From Verrucomicrobiota bacterium (lineage in GTDB: Bacteria > Verrucomicrobiota > Verrucomicrobiia > Limisphaerales > AV2), in the NCBI GenBank assembly GCA_003219345.1, contig QHOP01000326.1, positions 12,623 through 19,027 of the forward strand: a stretch of 6,405 nt of DNA, in the 5' to 3' direction. Numbering within the stretch: position 1 is the first letter of the stretch; every line of letters begins with the position of its first letter. The position numbers were made by a program, and so were the translations under genes. Below, one piece after another: positions 1 through 6,405 of this stretch. The notes beneath the pieces are model-generated. The model made no database searches. It worked only from the letters and a program-made list of their open reading frames with translations, and was not told the DNA's origin.

Positions 1-165
1 AGCCGTGTTGATTTCTTCGCATCGCGTAGAGTGTTGAATGGGAGCCTGGATCAAGCCGCTTGGCTCAGAAACTACTTTTCATCATTCAATCAGGCCACCA
101 CGGAAGCAATGTCCAGGAGGCCAAACCGGTCAGCTCGGAAAGCGACACTACAGACCCGTACGTAA
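1..165 (+). CDS. Possible 3' end of an upstream gene (hypothetical, partial)
   Basis: Reading frame 1 is open from the first base of the window to a TAA at 163-165, giving 54 codons. The peptide contains a fairly protein-like stretch (SLDQAAWLRNYFSSFNQATT) followed by an Arg/Ser/Thr-rich tail. I do not recognise a family. Third-position base use is mixed, so the coding signal is weak, and a 54-codon open stretch can occur by chance in GC-rich DNA. The case for it is that the frame enters from outside the window and that the palindromic element at 294-379 lies downstream of its stop, as expected between genes. It could equally be non-coding sequence. Confidence 0.3.
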   Translation, partial: SRVDFFASRRVLNGSLDQAAWLRNYFSSFNQATTEAMSRRPNRSARKATLQTRT

Positions 166-293
166 GGAAGCGCAACAAAATAATTTTCACGCATGTACAG
201 GCAACGGGTGCAAGTCAGATTTTGGCGATGGGTGCGCAAGCCGTCAGCCCACGGTGCGGCGGAAGAGGGTAGATCGGGAGCACATCGGGACCG

Positions 294-379
294 TGAACGG
301 TGTGGCGAGACTCCGTCGAGCCCCTAATTTCTATCCATTGGAGATCAGGGCTCGACGGAGTCTCGCCCCACCCGGTTCA
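294..379. repeat. Long inverted repeat, REP/BIME-like element 1
   Basis: Bases 304-323 (GGCGAGACTCCGTCGAGCCC) are perfectly complementary to 348-367, giving a 20-bp stem around a 24-nt AT-richer spacer (324-347). The pairing extends outward with interruptions: 299-302 with 369-372, and TGAAC at 294-298 with GTTCA at 375-379. Each arm can also fold on itself: 304-306 pairs with 320-322 and 309-311 with 315-317, around two tandem G·A mismatches (307/319, 308/318) and a TCC loop. Two small hairpins in inverted orientation are the layout of BIME-type repetitive extragenic palindromes. No T-run follows the stem, so it is not a standard intrinsic terminator. Genome-wide repetition is inferred, not seen. 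Confidence 0.8.
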
Positions 380-380
380 T

Positions 381-384
381 GGAG
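381..384 (+). promoter_or_regulatory. Candidate ribosome binding site (GGAG)
   Basis: GGAG lies 7 nt before the ATG at 392, a good Shine-Dalgarno spacing. It is the main argument for the 392 start over ATG 407 or GTG 458. It also lies immediately beside the inverted repeat ending at 379, so it could belong to the repeat element rather than to the gene. Confidence 0.4.
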
Positions 385-391
385 TGTCGGG

Positions 392-2266
392 ATGCTTGCC
401 TGCGCGATGTGGGAGCGTGCGCTTGAGCTTGCCGGGGCGCGGTGTTATCAAGCGGACGTGAAGAAGAAGCGGGCAAGGGGTGATTCGCTCCGGAATCCGC
501 GTCGGAAGTGGGACCAGGTGCTGCTTCTGCTTTTGGCCGCGGGGGTTGTCGTGGCCATCAGCCTGGGGGTCCGTCTGCGGTTGAAGGAGCCTGCAGCCGC
601 CGGCCGCTACCTGCCGCGTCCCCGAGGGACGCTTACATTCAACAAAGACGTTGCCCCCATCGTGTTTGAGCGGTGCGCCCGCTGTCATCGACCGGGCCAG
701 GCGGCTCCGTTCAGCCTGCTGAGCTACTCGGACGTGAAGAAGAGAGCGAAACAGATCGCGGAAGTGACCGCGAGGCGGTACATGCCGCCGTGGTTGCCAG
801 AGCATGGCTATGGCGATTTCGCCGATGAGCGCAGGTTAAGCGTGGAGGAGATTGGCATGATCAAGCAATGGCTCGTTGAGGGATCGGTTGAAGGGCGAGT
901 GGAAGATTTGCCACCCTTGCCGAAATGGCCTGAAGGCTGGGAATTCGGCGGGCCGGACCTGGTTGTGACGCTGCCCTCGCCGTACAGGCTCCCTCCGGAC
1001 GGCAAGGATGTTTATCGGAACTTCGTCGTTCAGATTCCTACGACTGAACGACGATACGTCAAAGCCGTCGAGTTTCATCCCGGCAACAACAAGGTCGTGC
1101 ATCACGCTTTTATTGAGACGGACCCTACCCGCCAGGCGCGGCACTTCGTGGACCACGCCAGCCCGCCGGGCTTCGACGGGATGCAACTCCCGCAAAGTGT
1201 TCAAATGCCCGGAGGACAAATGTTGGGCTGGCAACCGGGCAAACCGCCGCTGGTATCTCCGGACGGTCTGTCGTGGATGTTGGAGCCCGCTTCGGATTTG
1301 GTTCTCCAAATACACATGCATCCGTCGGGCAAGCCGGAAAACGTCGAGCCGGCCGTTGGTTTTTATTTCACGGATAAACCGCCCACGAACATTCCGTTCA
1401 GACTGAATCTTATCCGTTACGGCATCGACATTCCTCCCGGCGCCCGGGATTACCCGATTGAAAACCGTTACCTACTGCCCGTGGACGTGGAGCTGCTTCG
1501 CATCCTTCCGCACACGCACTATCTGGGCAAGGAATTGCAAGGGTATGCCCTCCTGCCCGACGGCGCCAAAAAATGGCTGTTGCTGATCAAGAACTGGGAT
1601 TTCAACTGGCAGGGTGATTACCGCTATGCCGAACCGGTCTTCCTGCCCAAGGGCACAACGCTGGTGATGCACTTCACCTACGACAACTCGACGGACAACG
1701 TCCATAATCCGAACCAACCACTCAAACGCGTCAAATTCGGCCTGCAAACAACAGACGAAATGGGCGAACTGTGGTTTCAACTTCTGCCTCGCAACGCGGC
1801 GGATCGGGAAAAAATGGCCAGGGATTTTTTTCTCAAGTTCACAAAAGACGCCGTCGATGAAAACACTGCCATGTTGCAAACCAATCCCGACGATGCCGCG
1901 GCCCATACCAGACTGGCGGTGGCGCTGATCGTCCTTGGACGGACCCCCGACGCGCTGGACCATTTGAAAACGGCGGTCCGGCTGCGTCCGGACGATGATG
2001 AAGCCCACAGTGTTCTGGCCGGTATTTATATCCGGCAAAACCAGCTGGACGAAGCGAGAACCGAATTCGAGACCGTGTTACGCCTGAAACCTGACGATTA
2101 CCAGGCATACGGCGGACTCGGCTCCGTTTTCCTGATGCAGGGCAAACTCGCGCAAGCCGAGTTCTGCTATCAGAACGCCCTGCGGATCAATCCCGGTGAC
2201 CCGATTGCGCGGGCGAACCTTGAGCGAGCGCGGAAAGCGAAAGAGGCCTTGGGCAATCAGAAATAG
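392..2266 (+). CDS. Membrane-anchored haem c / type II copper monooxygenase-like protein with TPRs
   Basis: Numbering is from ATG 392 (624 aa). A basic segment (24-40) precedes one hydrophobic helix (about 42-60), which predicts a signal anchor with the rest in the periplasm. A single haem c site, C95-A-R-C98-H99, is followed by Y-M131-P-P-W; M131 is a possible sixth haem ligand. Residues about 205-465 match the two-domain PHM/DBH copper fold. H237-H238 (VVHHAF) and H308 (LQIHMH) correspond to the CuH ligands; H374/H376 (LPHTHYLGKEL) and M457 (TTDEMGEL) correspond to the CuM ligands. The core has no cysteines, unlike animal PHM with its disulfides. TPR-like repeats occupy about 501-534, 535-568 and 569-602. 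Family knowledge suggests copper-dependent hydroxylation or another oxidation; the substrate is unknown. The fused haem domain may deliver electrons (inference). The start is uncertain: GTG 458 would give 602 aa beginning just before KKKRARG, typical of a signal anchor, but has no clear RBS. It appears monocistronic and converges with the minus-strand gene. Confidence 0.88.
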   Translation: MLACAMWERALELAGARCYQADVKKKRARGDSLRNPRRKWDQVLLLLLAAGVVVAISLGVRLRLKEPAAAGRYLPRPRGTLTFNKDVAPIVFERCARCHRPGQAAPFSLLSYSDVKKRAKQIAEVTARRYMPPWLPEHGYGDFADERRLSVEEIGMIKQWLVEGSVEGRVEDLPPLPKWPEGWEFGGPDLVVTLPSPYRLPPDGKDVYRNFVVQIPTTERRYVKAVEFHPGNNKVVHHAFIETDPTRQARHFVDHASPPGFDGMQLPQSVQMPGGQMLGWQPGKPPLVSPDGLSWMLEPASDLVLQIHMHPSGKPENVEPAVGFYFTDKPPTNIPFRLNLIRYGIDIPPGARDYPIENRYLLPVDVELLRILPHTHYLGKELQGYALLPDGAKKWLLLIKNWDFNWQGDYRYAEPVFLPKGTTLVMHFTYDNSTDNVHNPNQPLKRVKFGLQTTDEMGELWFQLLPRNAADREKMARDFFLKFTKDAVDENTAMLQTNPDDAAAHTRLAVALIVLGRTPDALDHLKTAVRLRPDDDEAHSVLAGIYIRQNQLDEARTEFETVLRLKPDDYQAYGGLGSVFLMQGKLAQAEFCYQNALRINPGDPIARANLERARKAKEALGNQK

Positions 2267-2284
2267 GCCGTATCAAGAAAGAGA

Positions 2285-2310
2285 CACGAATTTCACGAAT
2301 TAACACGAAT
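2285..2310. repeat. Short iterated motif CACGAAT x3
   Basis: CACGAAT occurs at 2285-2291, 2294-2300 and 2304-2310, with spacers TTC and TAA and periods of 9 and 10 bases. It starts 19 bases after the stop codon of the haem-copper gene. Similar CACGAAT-iterated tracts are familiar to me from intergenic DNA of environmental bacteria, but this is memory, not a search. It could be a small dispersed repeat or a site read once per helical turn by a protein; no function can be assigned. Confidence 0.6.
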
Positions 2311-2362
2311 GAAATCAAGACGACTCGATTATGAGTTTCTGTCGCCGCGGCTCTTCGTGACG

Positions 2363-2481
2363 CGAGCCGGAGCGCGGCGTTCACGCCGCTTCAACGTCCG
2401 AACTGAACGGGGTTCCGTTTTGTATTCGCCGCGTCCGAGCATTGGAACCGTGAAGCGGCGTGAACGCCGCGCTCCGGTTCG
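2363..2481. repeat. Long inverted repeat, REP/BIME-like element 2
   Basis: Bases 2367-2393 are perfectly complementary to 2451-2477 (27 bp), and the arms extend to 2363/2481 with one G/T mismatch at 2366/2478. The spacer of 57 bases includes a further short inverted pair, GGTTCC (2411-2416) and GGAACC (2444-2449). Each arm is itself a hairpin: GCGGCG-TTCA-CGCCGC at 2374-2389 and GCGGCG-TGAA-CGCCGC at 2455-2470. This nested layout of two inverted copies of a small GC-rich palindrome is typical of BIMEs mobilised by REP-associated tyrosine (RAYT) transposases. No transposase is present, so mobility would have to be in trans. The DNA could extrude as a cruciform and the RNA would form a very stable stem. 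Confidence 0.82.
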
Positions 2482-2492
2482 GCCGGCGGCAG

Positions 2493-2520
2493 AAAAAGAC
2501 CGGATCGAGGCGATCCGGTC
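2493..2520 (-). terminator. Rho-independent terminator of the minus-strand gene
   Basis: GACCGGATCG (2498-2507) pairs perfectly with CGATCCGGTC (2511-2520) around a 3-nt loop, giving a 10-bp GC-rich stem. Read on the minus strand, the stem is followed directly by five T residues (complement of the A run at 2493-2497). It begins 22 bases beyond the minus-strand stop codon, the ideal place for an intrinsic terminator. On the plus strand the stem is followed by TCTTCGTATTTG, a poor U tract, so action in that direction is doubtful. Confidence 0.9.
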
Positions 2521-2542
2521 TCTTCGTATTTGTAGGAAAGTT

Positions 2543-5500
2543 CTACTGCTTCAAGCGATAGAACTTGTTGCCGGAGGTTGCGGCCGGCAGGTCAATCGTC
2601 GTGGTGCCGGTCACACCGGACTGCGCAGTGGACCAGTCGCTCGGGCTGCCCGTCAGCACTGAAGCCTGCTCCAACGTCGCGGTGCCCGACGGGACGGTCA
2701 CGCTGAGGTGAATTTGTCCACCGCTCACACTAACGCTGGTGAACTTCAACTGCGGCGCGGCGGTGATGTTGTAAAACGCCTTGATCGCCGTCGCGTTGTT
2801 CGTATCGTTGATCGGGATTTTGTTCCCGGTGTCGTCATAGGAGAAATACTCCAGGTTCGCTCCGCCGCCGCCGTTGTAATAAACGAGGCGGATGGGATAG
2901 AGACCGGCCTGCGGCACGTTGACCGAGAACGGGATGTCCGACGATCCCTTGCCGACATCGACCGAAGCAACGACGGTTCCGTTGGTCACGCCAGGCGCGC
3001 CCACTTTGACCGCATAGCCATCGTCGCTGTTGACGCCGAACCGGTAATAACCGGGGCTGTCAAACTCCAGCCAGGCGAAGACTTCGGCCGCGATGTTGTC
3101 CGTATTGTTGTTGGCCGGGTTGGTGGTCGTGTTTGGAACGCCGGGAACCGGATCGTCCGGATGATTTCCCCAAGGCCAGGCGCCATAGACATCCCTTTGG
3201 AAGTTGCCGATTTGAGCTCCGGAGCGGTTCGGATTCACGTTGTTGTTCCAATTGATGATGCCCGGGTAGATGTAGGTGCCGTTGGGCCCTGGGCCAGGCA
3301 TTGAGATGTCCGGCCCGAGAATGCCCGCCAATTGCGCCTCGGCGCGGGCCACTGAGTTTTGCGTGTAGCCGGTCGTGCTGGCGACCTGGGTCATCTTAAC
3401 GCGAAAGCCGCGCGTGCCGCCCGTAGCCGAACTGAGCGGCTGCGCATCGCTCGCGTTCAGGTTGGTGTAGGTTTGCACGATGAAGCTCCAGGAATTGGTG
3501 GTGCCTCCGTAAACCAGGCTGGCTGTGTTGGTCGAACCGGATGGCAACGGCGTTTTATACCTGACGGTGATGTCCGATCCATTGGTCGTCAGGGTGGCGG
3601 CGACCTGGGTGCCGTTGATCAACAGGCGTAGCGTCGGATCGCCGACCCCGTGCGCCACGATCGCGCCGACCGAATCCGCCCACGGCCGGGTGGCGTCAGA
3701 GGAGTTGGCGATGTCGCCGGAGGTGGTCGAATTCACGGTTCTACCGACAGCCAGAATCGGCCCTGGACCGCTTTGCTGAATGCGATTATCCCATGGTGTG
3801 GGTGACACTGAGAACCTGACCCAAGGCCTGGCCGTCCCGCTGTAGTTCTGGTAGGCCTTGATCGCCCACGGAACCGCAGTGTCGTTAATCAACGCCTGCT
3901 GGCCGGAGCCTTTGTCCACGGACAGGAATTCCGCATTCACACCGCCGCCGCCTTCCCAATAAAGGATGCGGAACGGATAAAACCCGTCTTGGGGCACAAC
4001 CACACCAAAAGCAAAGTTGTTTTGGGAAGTGCCTGGCTTCGGTATGAAGTTGCTCGGAGCAGCCGGGGCAGGCAAATAATTTGGATTATTTGCATTGCCT
4101 CGGCCGACATTGGCGTAACCCAGGAGCGTCCCAAGCGTATCGTGCGGATCGAGGGCAGAAACGGCCGTGAAACCATCATCACTGTTGACGGCCATCACAT
4201 ATTCGCCAGCCTTGAGATTCAGGTAAGTCCTGATCTCGTGCACGGAATTGTCGAGGCCGGCATTGGACGTTCCCGTGCCAGGCAAGCCAGGAAGCGCGGT
4301 GTCCAACGGATTGTCCGCATCTTGAAAATTGTTTCCGCCGTTGAAAATGCCGCTGGCGGCGGGCACTGCGCTGCCATTCAAATTCCAGTTGATGACATCC
4401 AGTATGTCAAAGATGCCAGGTTCATTCGTTGCGGAAAGGTCGGCCAGATTGGGGTAGGGCAGGCCGTTGGTCGGGTTGATGTTCCCATTGATCAATTCGA
4501 TTTCAGGTCGGGGCATGCGATTTTGATCGCCGGTCGGCAATCGTCCACCATTCCCCTGATTTGTGTCTCCCGAACGATCGATCTGAATGACGCTCACCTT
4601 GAAGCCCGGAATGGCTGTATTGATCTGCCCGGACGGCACCGCATTGGCGGCGGGGATCATCGCGTACGGCAACACCGCAAACGACCATGTGTTGGTGATA
4701 GAAACGGCGCCACCCTCCGTGTAGCCGTAGATCAGCGTCGCAGTGTTGTTGCCGGCCGGCAACAGGTTCGTCAACGAACCCGCCCTCTTGATGGTGGTAA
4801 CGTTGCCCGACTTGGTTGGGGTCACGCTGACTGGAGACCCGTTCAACGTCAGGCTGACGGAGCCTGAGTTCACGGGAATCGTGCCGTCTGTGATGTCGGC
4901 AAGGACATCCGCGTCGGCATAAACAAACAGTTGATTCGCCTCGGGGGTTACTTGCGACACGTAAGGCCGCGTGGTGGTGGCAGTCGGGTAGGCCTTGATC
5001 GGGTTCGTGATTCCAGCCCGGCGGTCGTTGATCAGGAATTTTTGACCGGTGACCTGGTCCACGTAGAAGAATTCGCAATTGGCGCCGCCGTTGCCCTGCC
5101 ACCATTCCAGAGTCACCGGATAAACGCCAGCCGTAGGAACATTCACATCAAAAAGCGTGTCTGCCGAGCCGCGTGCGGTGTTAAAGTTTGTCAACGTCAA
5201 CCCGAGCACGTCAGGGCCGCCTGGCGCCACGGCAACTTTGAAACCGTCATCGCTGTTCACACCAAGAGTATAGAAGCCTGCCGGCAGATCCAGGTAAGCC
5301 ACCGTACGCACGGCGATCCATTCTTTGGTTATATCTGGATTAGCCCCTGGGTCAGGGCCAGGAAGGATCCCGGGTATGGCATCATCAGCCACATCCTGTG
5401 GGAACGAATTGGTGCCGCGGAAATTTCCGATGTCCGCCCCCGCTCCATCGGATGCCGGATCAATGTCCCAGTTGATCACAGTCAGTGGATACGTTCCTCC

Positions 5501-6405
5501 CGGTCCGGTTCCGGCCGGAGCCTGGTTGAGGTAAGGCTGGCCAGTGCCCGGATCAATGAAGCCATTGGCAAGCTGCCGCTCCGCGTTGGCGACCGTGTTG
5601 GGGTCACCAGGGCCGCGCGAAACCGGAATCTGATGGACGAAAACATTGAAGCCGGAACCCGAAGTGACAGCCCCGGTGGTGGCGTATGAAGGCGGGATGG
5701 TGCTGTACGGCCCGACGGTAAAGGTGCGCGTGCCGGTGGTCGTAATGCCAAAGTTATCCTTGTAGCCGAAGCCTACGACGTTGGTCGAACCCACTGCCAG
5801 CAAGGGCGAGGCGGCGTAATGGGCATAGGTTATGGCTCCGATTTTAGTCAGCGTTACGCTGCTTGAGGCAATAGCCACCCCATTGTTAGTGAGCGTAACT
5901 GAACTGGCATCCAGCGTGGTGGTCCCCTGGTCCTGAAGTTGCAGAGTGAATCCGGCGGCGTTACCCGCGAAGGCCAATGGCGCTACGGAGGTAAATGCCT
6001 GGGTCACCAGTCTGAGATTGTCCACTTGCATAACTGAGCGGGAGCCGCCGGTGCGTCCGGCAAAGACGATCCGGCCAGGCCGCGGCGCAAACGTGGTCGC
6101 CAGTCCGCCGGGCGGCGTCAATTCCTGGTTTTTGTAAGTGATCTTAACATGGCCGTCATCGGTCAATTCCGCTTTGAAATGCTCCCAGACCAGGTTCGTC
6201 ATCCAGAGATCGTAATCCGGATCCCCGTAGGCGGGCTGCTGCGTGTCGGCCACTGAGATGCCAGTGCCGTTATACTCGTTGGTATTTCGCGCGCCGGTTT
6301 GCAGGGAATTAGGGTAAAGAACATCGTTCGTGGCCACGTCCATTTCCGGCGCAACCGCGCCGTTGCCGCAGCACGGTGTATCATCCACATACGGGAGGTT
6401 GCCAG
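2543..6405 (-). CDS. Large secreted multidomain protein with three Ig-like/PA14-like modules (5' end outside window)
   Basis: Partial: the frame is open to the right edge. Numbering starts at the GTG at 6388, which is probably internal because GNLPY precedes it in frame. Residues 1-130 look like the end of a ConA-like lectin domain (GRIVFAGRTGG, then VDNLRL). Ig-like domains lie at about 132-232, 475-580 and 900-977. PA14-like domains lie at about 246-467, 595-846 and 994-1205; each has VNSDDG(F/Y) (377-383, 734-740, 1119-1125), then VPxxGxYP and a GG-x-N-x-E motif, and ends with IND...IKA(Y/F). In PA14 domains an acidic pair often binds calcium and sugar, so a glycan-binding or adhesive surface role is likely but inferred. 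The C-terminal domain (1212-1281) contains TLEQASVLTGSPSDW and ends in FYRLKQ, an ending I associate with verrucomicrobial secreted proteins. No catalytic motif is seen. The signal peptide must lie upstream of the window. Only three cysteines are visible (C6, C7, C438). The gene ends in TAG, followed by a strong terminator. Confidence 0.92.
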   Translation of the reverse strand, partial: GNLPYVDDTPCCGNGAVAPEMDVATNDVLYPNSLQTGARNTNEYNGTGISVADTQQPAYGDPDYDLWMTNLVWEHFKAELTDDGHVKITYKNQELTPPGGLATTFAPRPGRIVFAGRTGGSRSVMQVDNLRLVTQAFTSVAPLAFAGNAAGFTLQLQDQGTTTLDASSVTLTNNGVAIASSSVTLTKIGAITYAHYAASPLLAVGSTNVVGFGYKDNFGITTTGTRTFTVGPYSTIPPSYATTGAVTSGSGFNVFVHQIPVSRGPGDPNTVANAERQLANGFIDPGTGQPYLNQAPAGTGPGGTYPLTVINWDIDPASDGAGADIGNFRGTNSFPQDVADDAIPGILPGPDPGANPDITKEWIAVRTVAYLDLPAGFYTLGVNSDDGFKVAVAPGGPDVLGLTLTNFNTARGSADTLFDVNVPTAGVYPVTLEWWQGNGGANCEFFYVDQVTGQKFLINDRRAGITNPIKAYPTATTTRPYVSQVTPEANQLFVYADADVLADITDGTIPVNSGSVSLTLNGSPVSVTPTKSGNVTTIKRAGSLTNLLPAGNNTATLIYGYTEGGAVSITNTWSFAVLPYAMIPAANAVPSGQINTAIPGFKVSVIQIDRSGDTNQGNGGRLPTGDQNRMPRPEIELINGNINPTNGLPYPNLADLSATNEPGIFDILDVINWNLNGSAVPAASGIFNGGNNFQDADNPLDTALPGLPGTGTSNAGLDNSVHEIRTYLNLKAGEYVMAVNSDDGFTAVSALDPHDTLGTLLGYANVGRGNANNPNYLPAPAAPSNFIPKPGTSQNNFAFGVVVPQDGFYPFRILYWEGGGGVNAEFLSVDKGSGQQALINDTAVPWAIKAYQNYSGTARPWVRFSVSPTPWDNRIQQSGPGPILAVGRTVNSTTSGDIANSSDATRPWADSVGAIVAHGVGDPTLRLLINGTQVAATLTTNGSDITVRYKTPLPSGSTNTASLVYGGTTNSWSFIVQTYTNLNASDAQPLSSATGGTRGFRVKMTQVASTTGYTQNSVARAEAQLAGILGPDISMPGPGPNGTYIYPGIINWNNNVNPNRSGAQIGNFQRDVYGAWPWGNHPDDPVPGVPNTTTNPANNNTDNIAAEVFAWLEFDSPGYYRFGVNSDDGYAVKVGAPGVTNGTVVASVDVGKGSSDIPFSVNVPQAGLYPIRLVYYNGGGGANLEYFSYDDTGNKIPINDTNNATAIKAFYNITAAPQLKFTSVSVSGGQIHLSVTVPSGTATLEQASVLTGSPSDWSTAQSGVTGTTTIDLPAATSGNKFYRLKQ

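Larger units (their letters stand above)
166..391. other. Intergenic region upstream of the haem-copper gene
   Basis: No convincing gene is seen here. The plus frame of the downstream gene stays open back to an ATG at 38, but the extra 118 residues look like translated non-coding DNA: they are rich in Arg, Gly and Pro, show no domain, and run straight through a long inverted repeat. The only clear structure is that inverted repeat (294-379). I could not identify a sigma70-type promoter with confidence. Confidence 0.6.
2267..2542. other. Convergent intergenic region rich in repeats
   Basis: These 276 bases separate the two converging stop codons. In order they hold a threefold CACGAAT iteration (2285-2310), a long palindromic element (2363-2481) and an intrinsic terminator facing the minus-strand gene (2493-2520). 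Open frames crossing the region run through the palindrome and are not believable genes. No separate terminator with a T-run was seen for the plus-strand gene; the long palindrome may serve as its RNA 3' end (inference). Confidence 0.75.

Noticed and set aside
304..367. Intrinsic terminator for an upstream gene
   Set aside because: The stem is strong but neither side is followed by a T-run; the spacer is 24 nt, longer than usual for a terminator loop.
38..391. N-terminal 118-residue extension of the haem-copper protein from ATG 38
   Set aside because: It runs through a long inverted repeat, has no recognisable domain and low-complexity Arg/Gly/Pro composition, and would bury the membrane anchor deep inside the protein.
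294..2481. The two inverted repeats as ends of one composite transposon carrying the haem-copper gene
   Set aside because: The arms of the two elements are unrelated, apart from a chance-level shared ACCGTGAA (290-297 and 2447-2454). There is no transposase and no target-site duplication is visible.
2363..2481. CRISPR repeat pair or tRNA-like gene
   Set aside because: There are only two inverted copies, not direct repeats with spacers, and no cloverleaf with the conserved TTC loop can be drawn.
2309..2662. Plus-strand frame of 117 codons across the intergenic region
   Set aside because: It reads through the long palindrome and the terminator and into the 3' end of the minus-strand gene. No domain is visible.
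3989..5689. Long plus-strand open frames (3989-4867 and 4931-5689)
   Set aside because: They lie entirely opposite the large minus-strand gene, whose three repeats align with each other at protein level. The plus-strand products are Arg/Gly/Val-rich, show no domains and are shadows.
6386..6388. GTG at 6388 as the true start of the large minus-strand gene
   Set aside because: The frame is open upstream to the window edge (GNLPY), no signal peptide follows the GTG, and the sequence begins in the middle of a ConA-like domain. The real start must be outside the window.

Overview
The window looks like chromosomal sequence from a GC-rich member of the Verrucomicrobiota, most likely the Pedosphaera/Limisphaerales type. 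That placement is inference. It rests on a very large secreted protein built from Ig-like and PA14-like modules and ending in FYRLKQ, a membrane-anchored haem c/copper monooxygenase-like protein with TPRs, and palindromic intergenic repeats. No search could be run.

Layout: bases 1-165 may hold the last 54 codons of an upstream plus-strand gene (weak). Bases 166-391 are non-coding and carry a long, nearly perfect inverted repeat (294-379). A plus-strand gene at about 392-2266 encodes an N-terminally anchored protein with one CxxCH haem c site, a PHM/DBH-like type II copper monooxygenase core with all expected copper ligands visible, and C-terminal TPRs. A 276-bp convergent intergenic region follows. 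It holds a threefold CACGAAT iteration, a second long inverted repeat (2363-2481) and a strong intrinsic terminator (2493-2520) facing the minus-strand gene. The rest of the window, 2543 to the right edge, is one minus-strand gene, cut by the window at its 5' end. It encodes over 1,280 residues: the end of a ConA-like domain, then three [Ig-like + PA14-like] modules, then a C-terminal domain.

The two main genes converge and share no visible operon. Both products are predicted to act outside the cytoplasm, one as a membrane-anchored redox enzyme and the other as a surface or secreted multidomain binding protein, but nothing in the sequence links them functionally. The most distinctive features are the haem-copper-TPR fusion, the triplicated PA14-like module and the two BIME-like palindromic elements. 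No defence system, CRISPR array, transposase or RNA gene was found.
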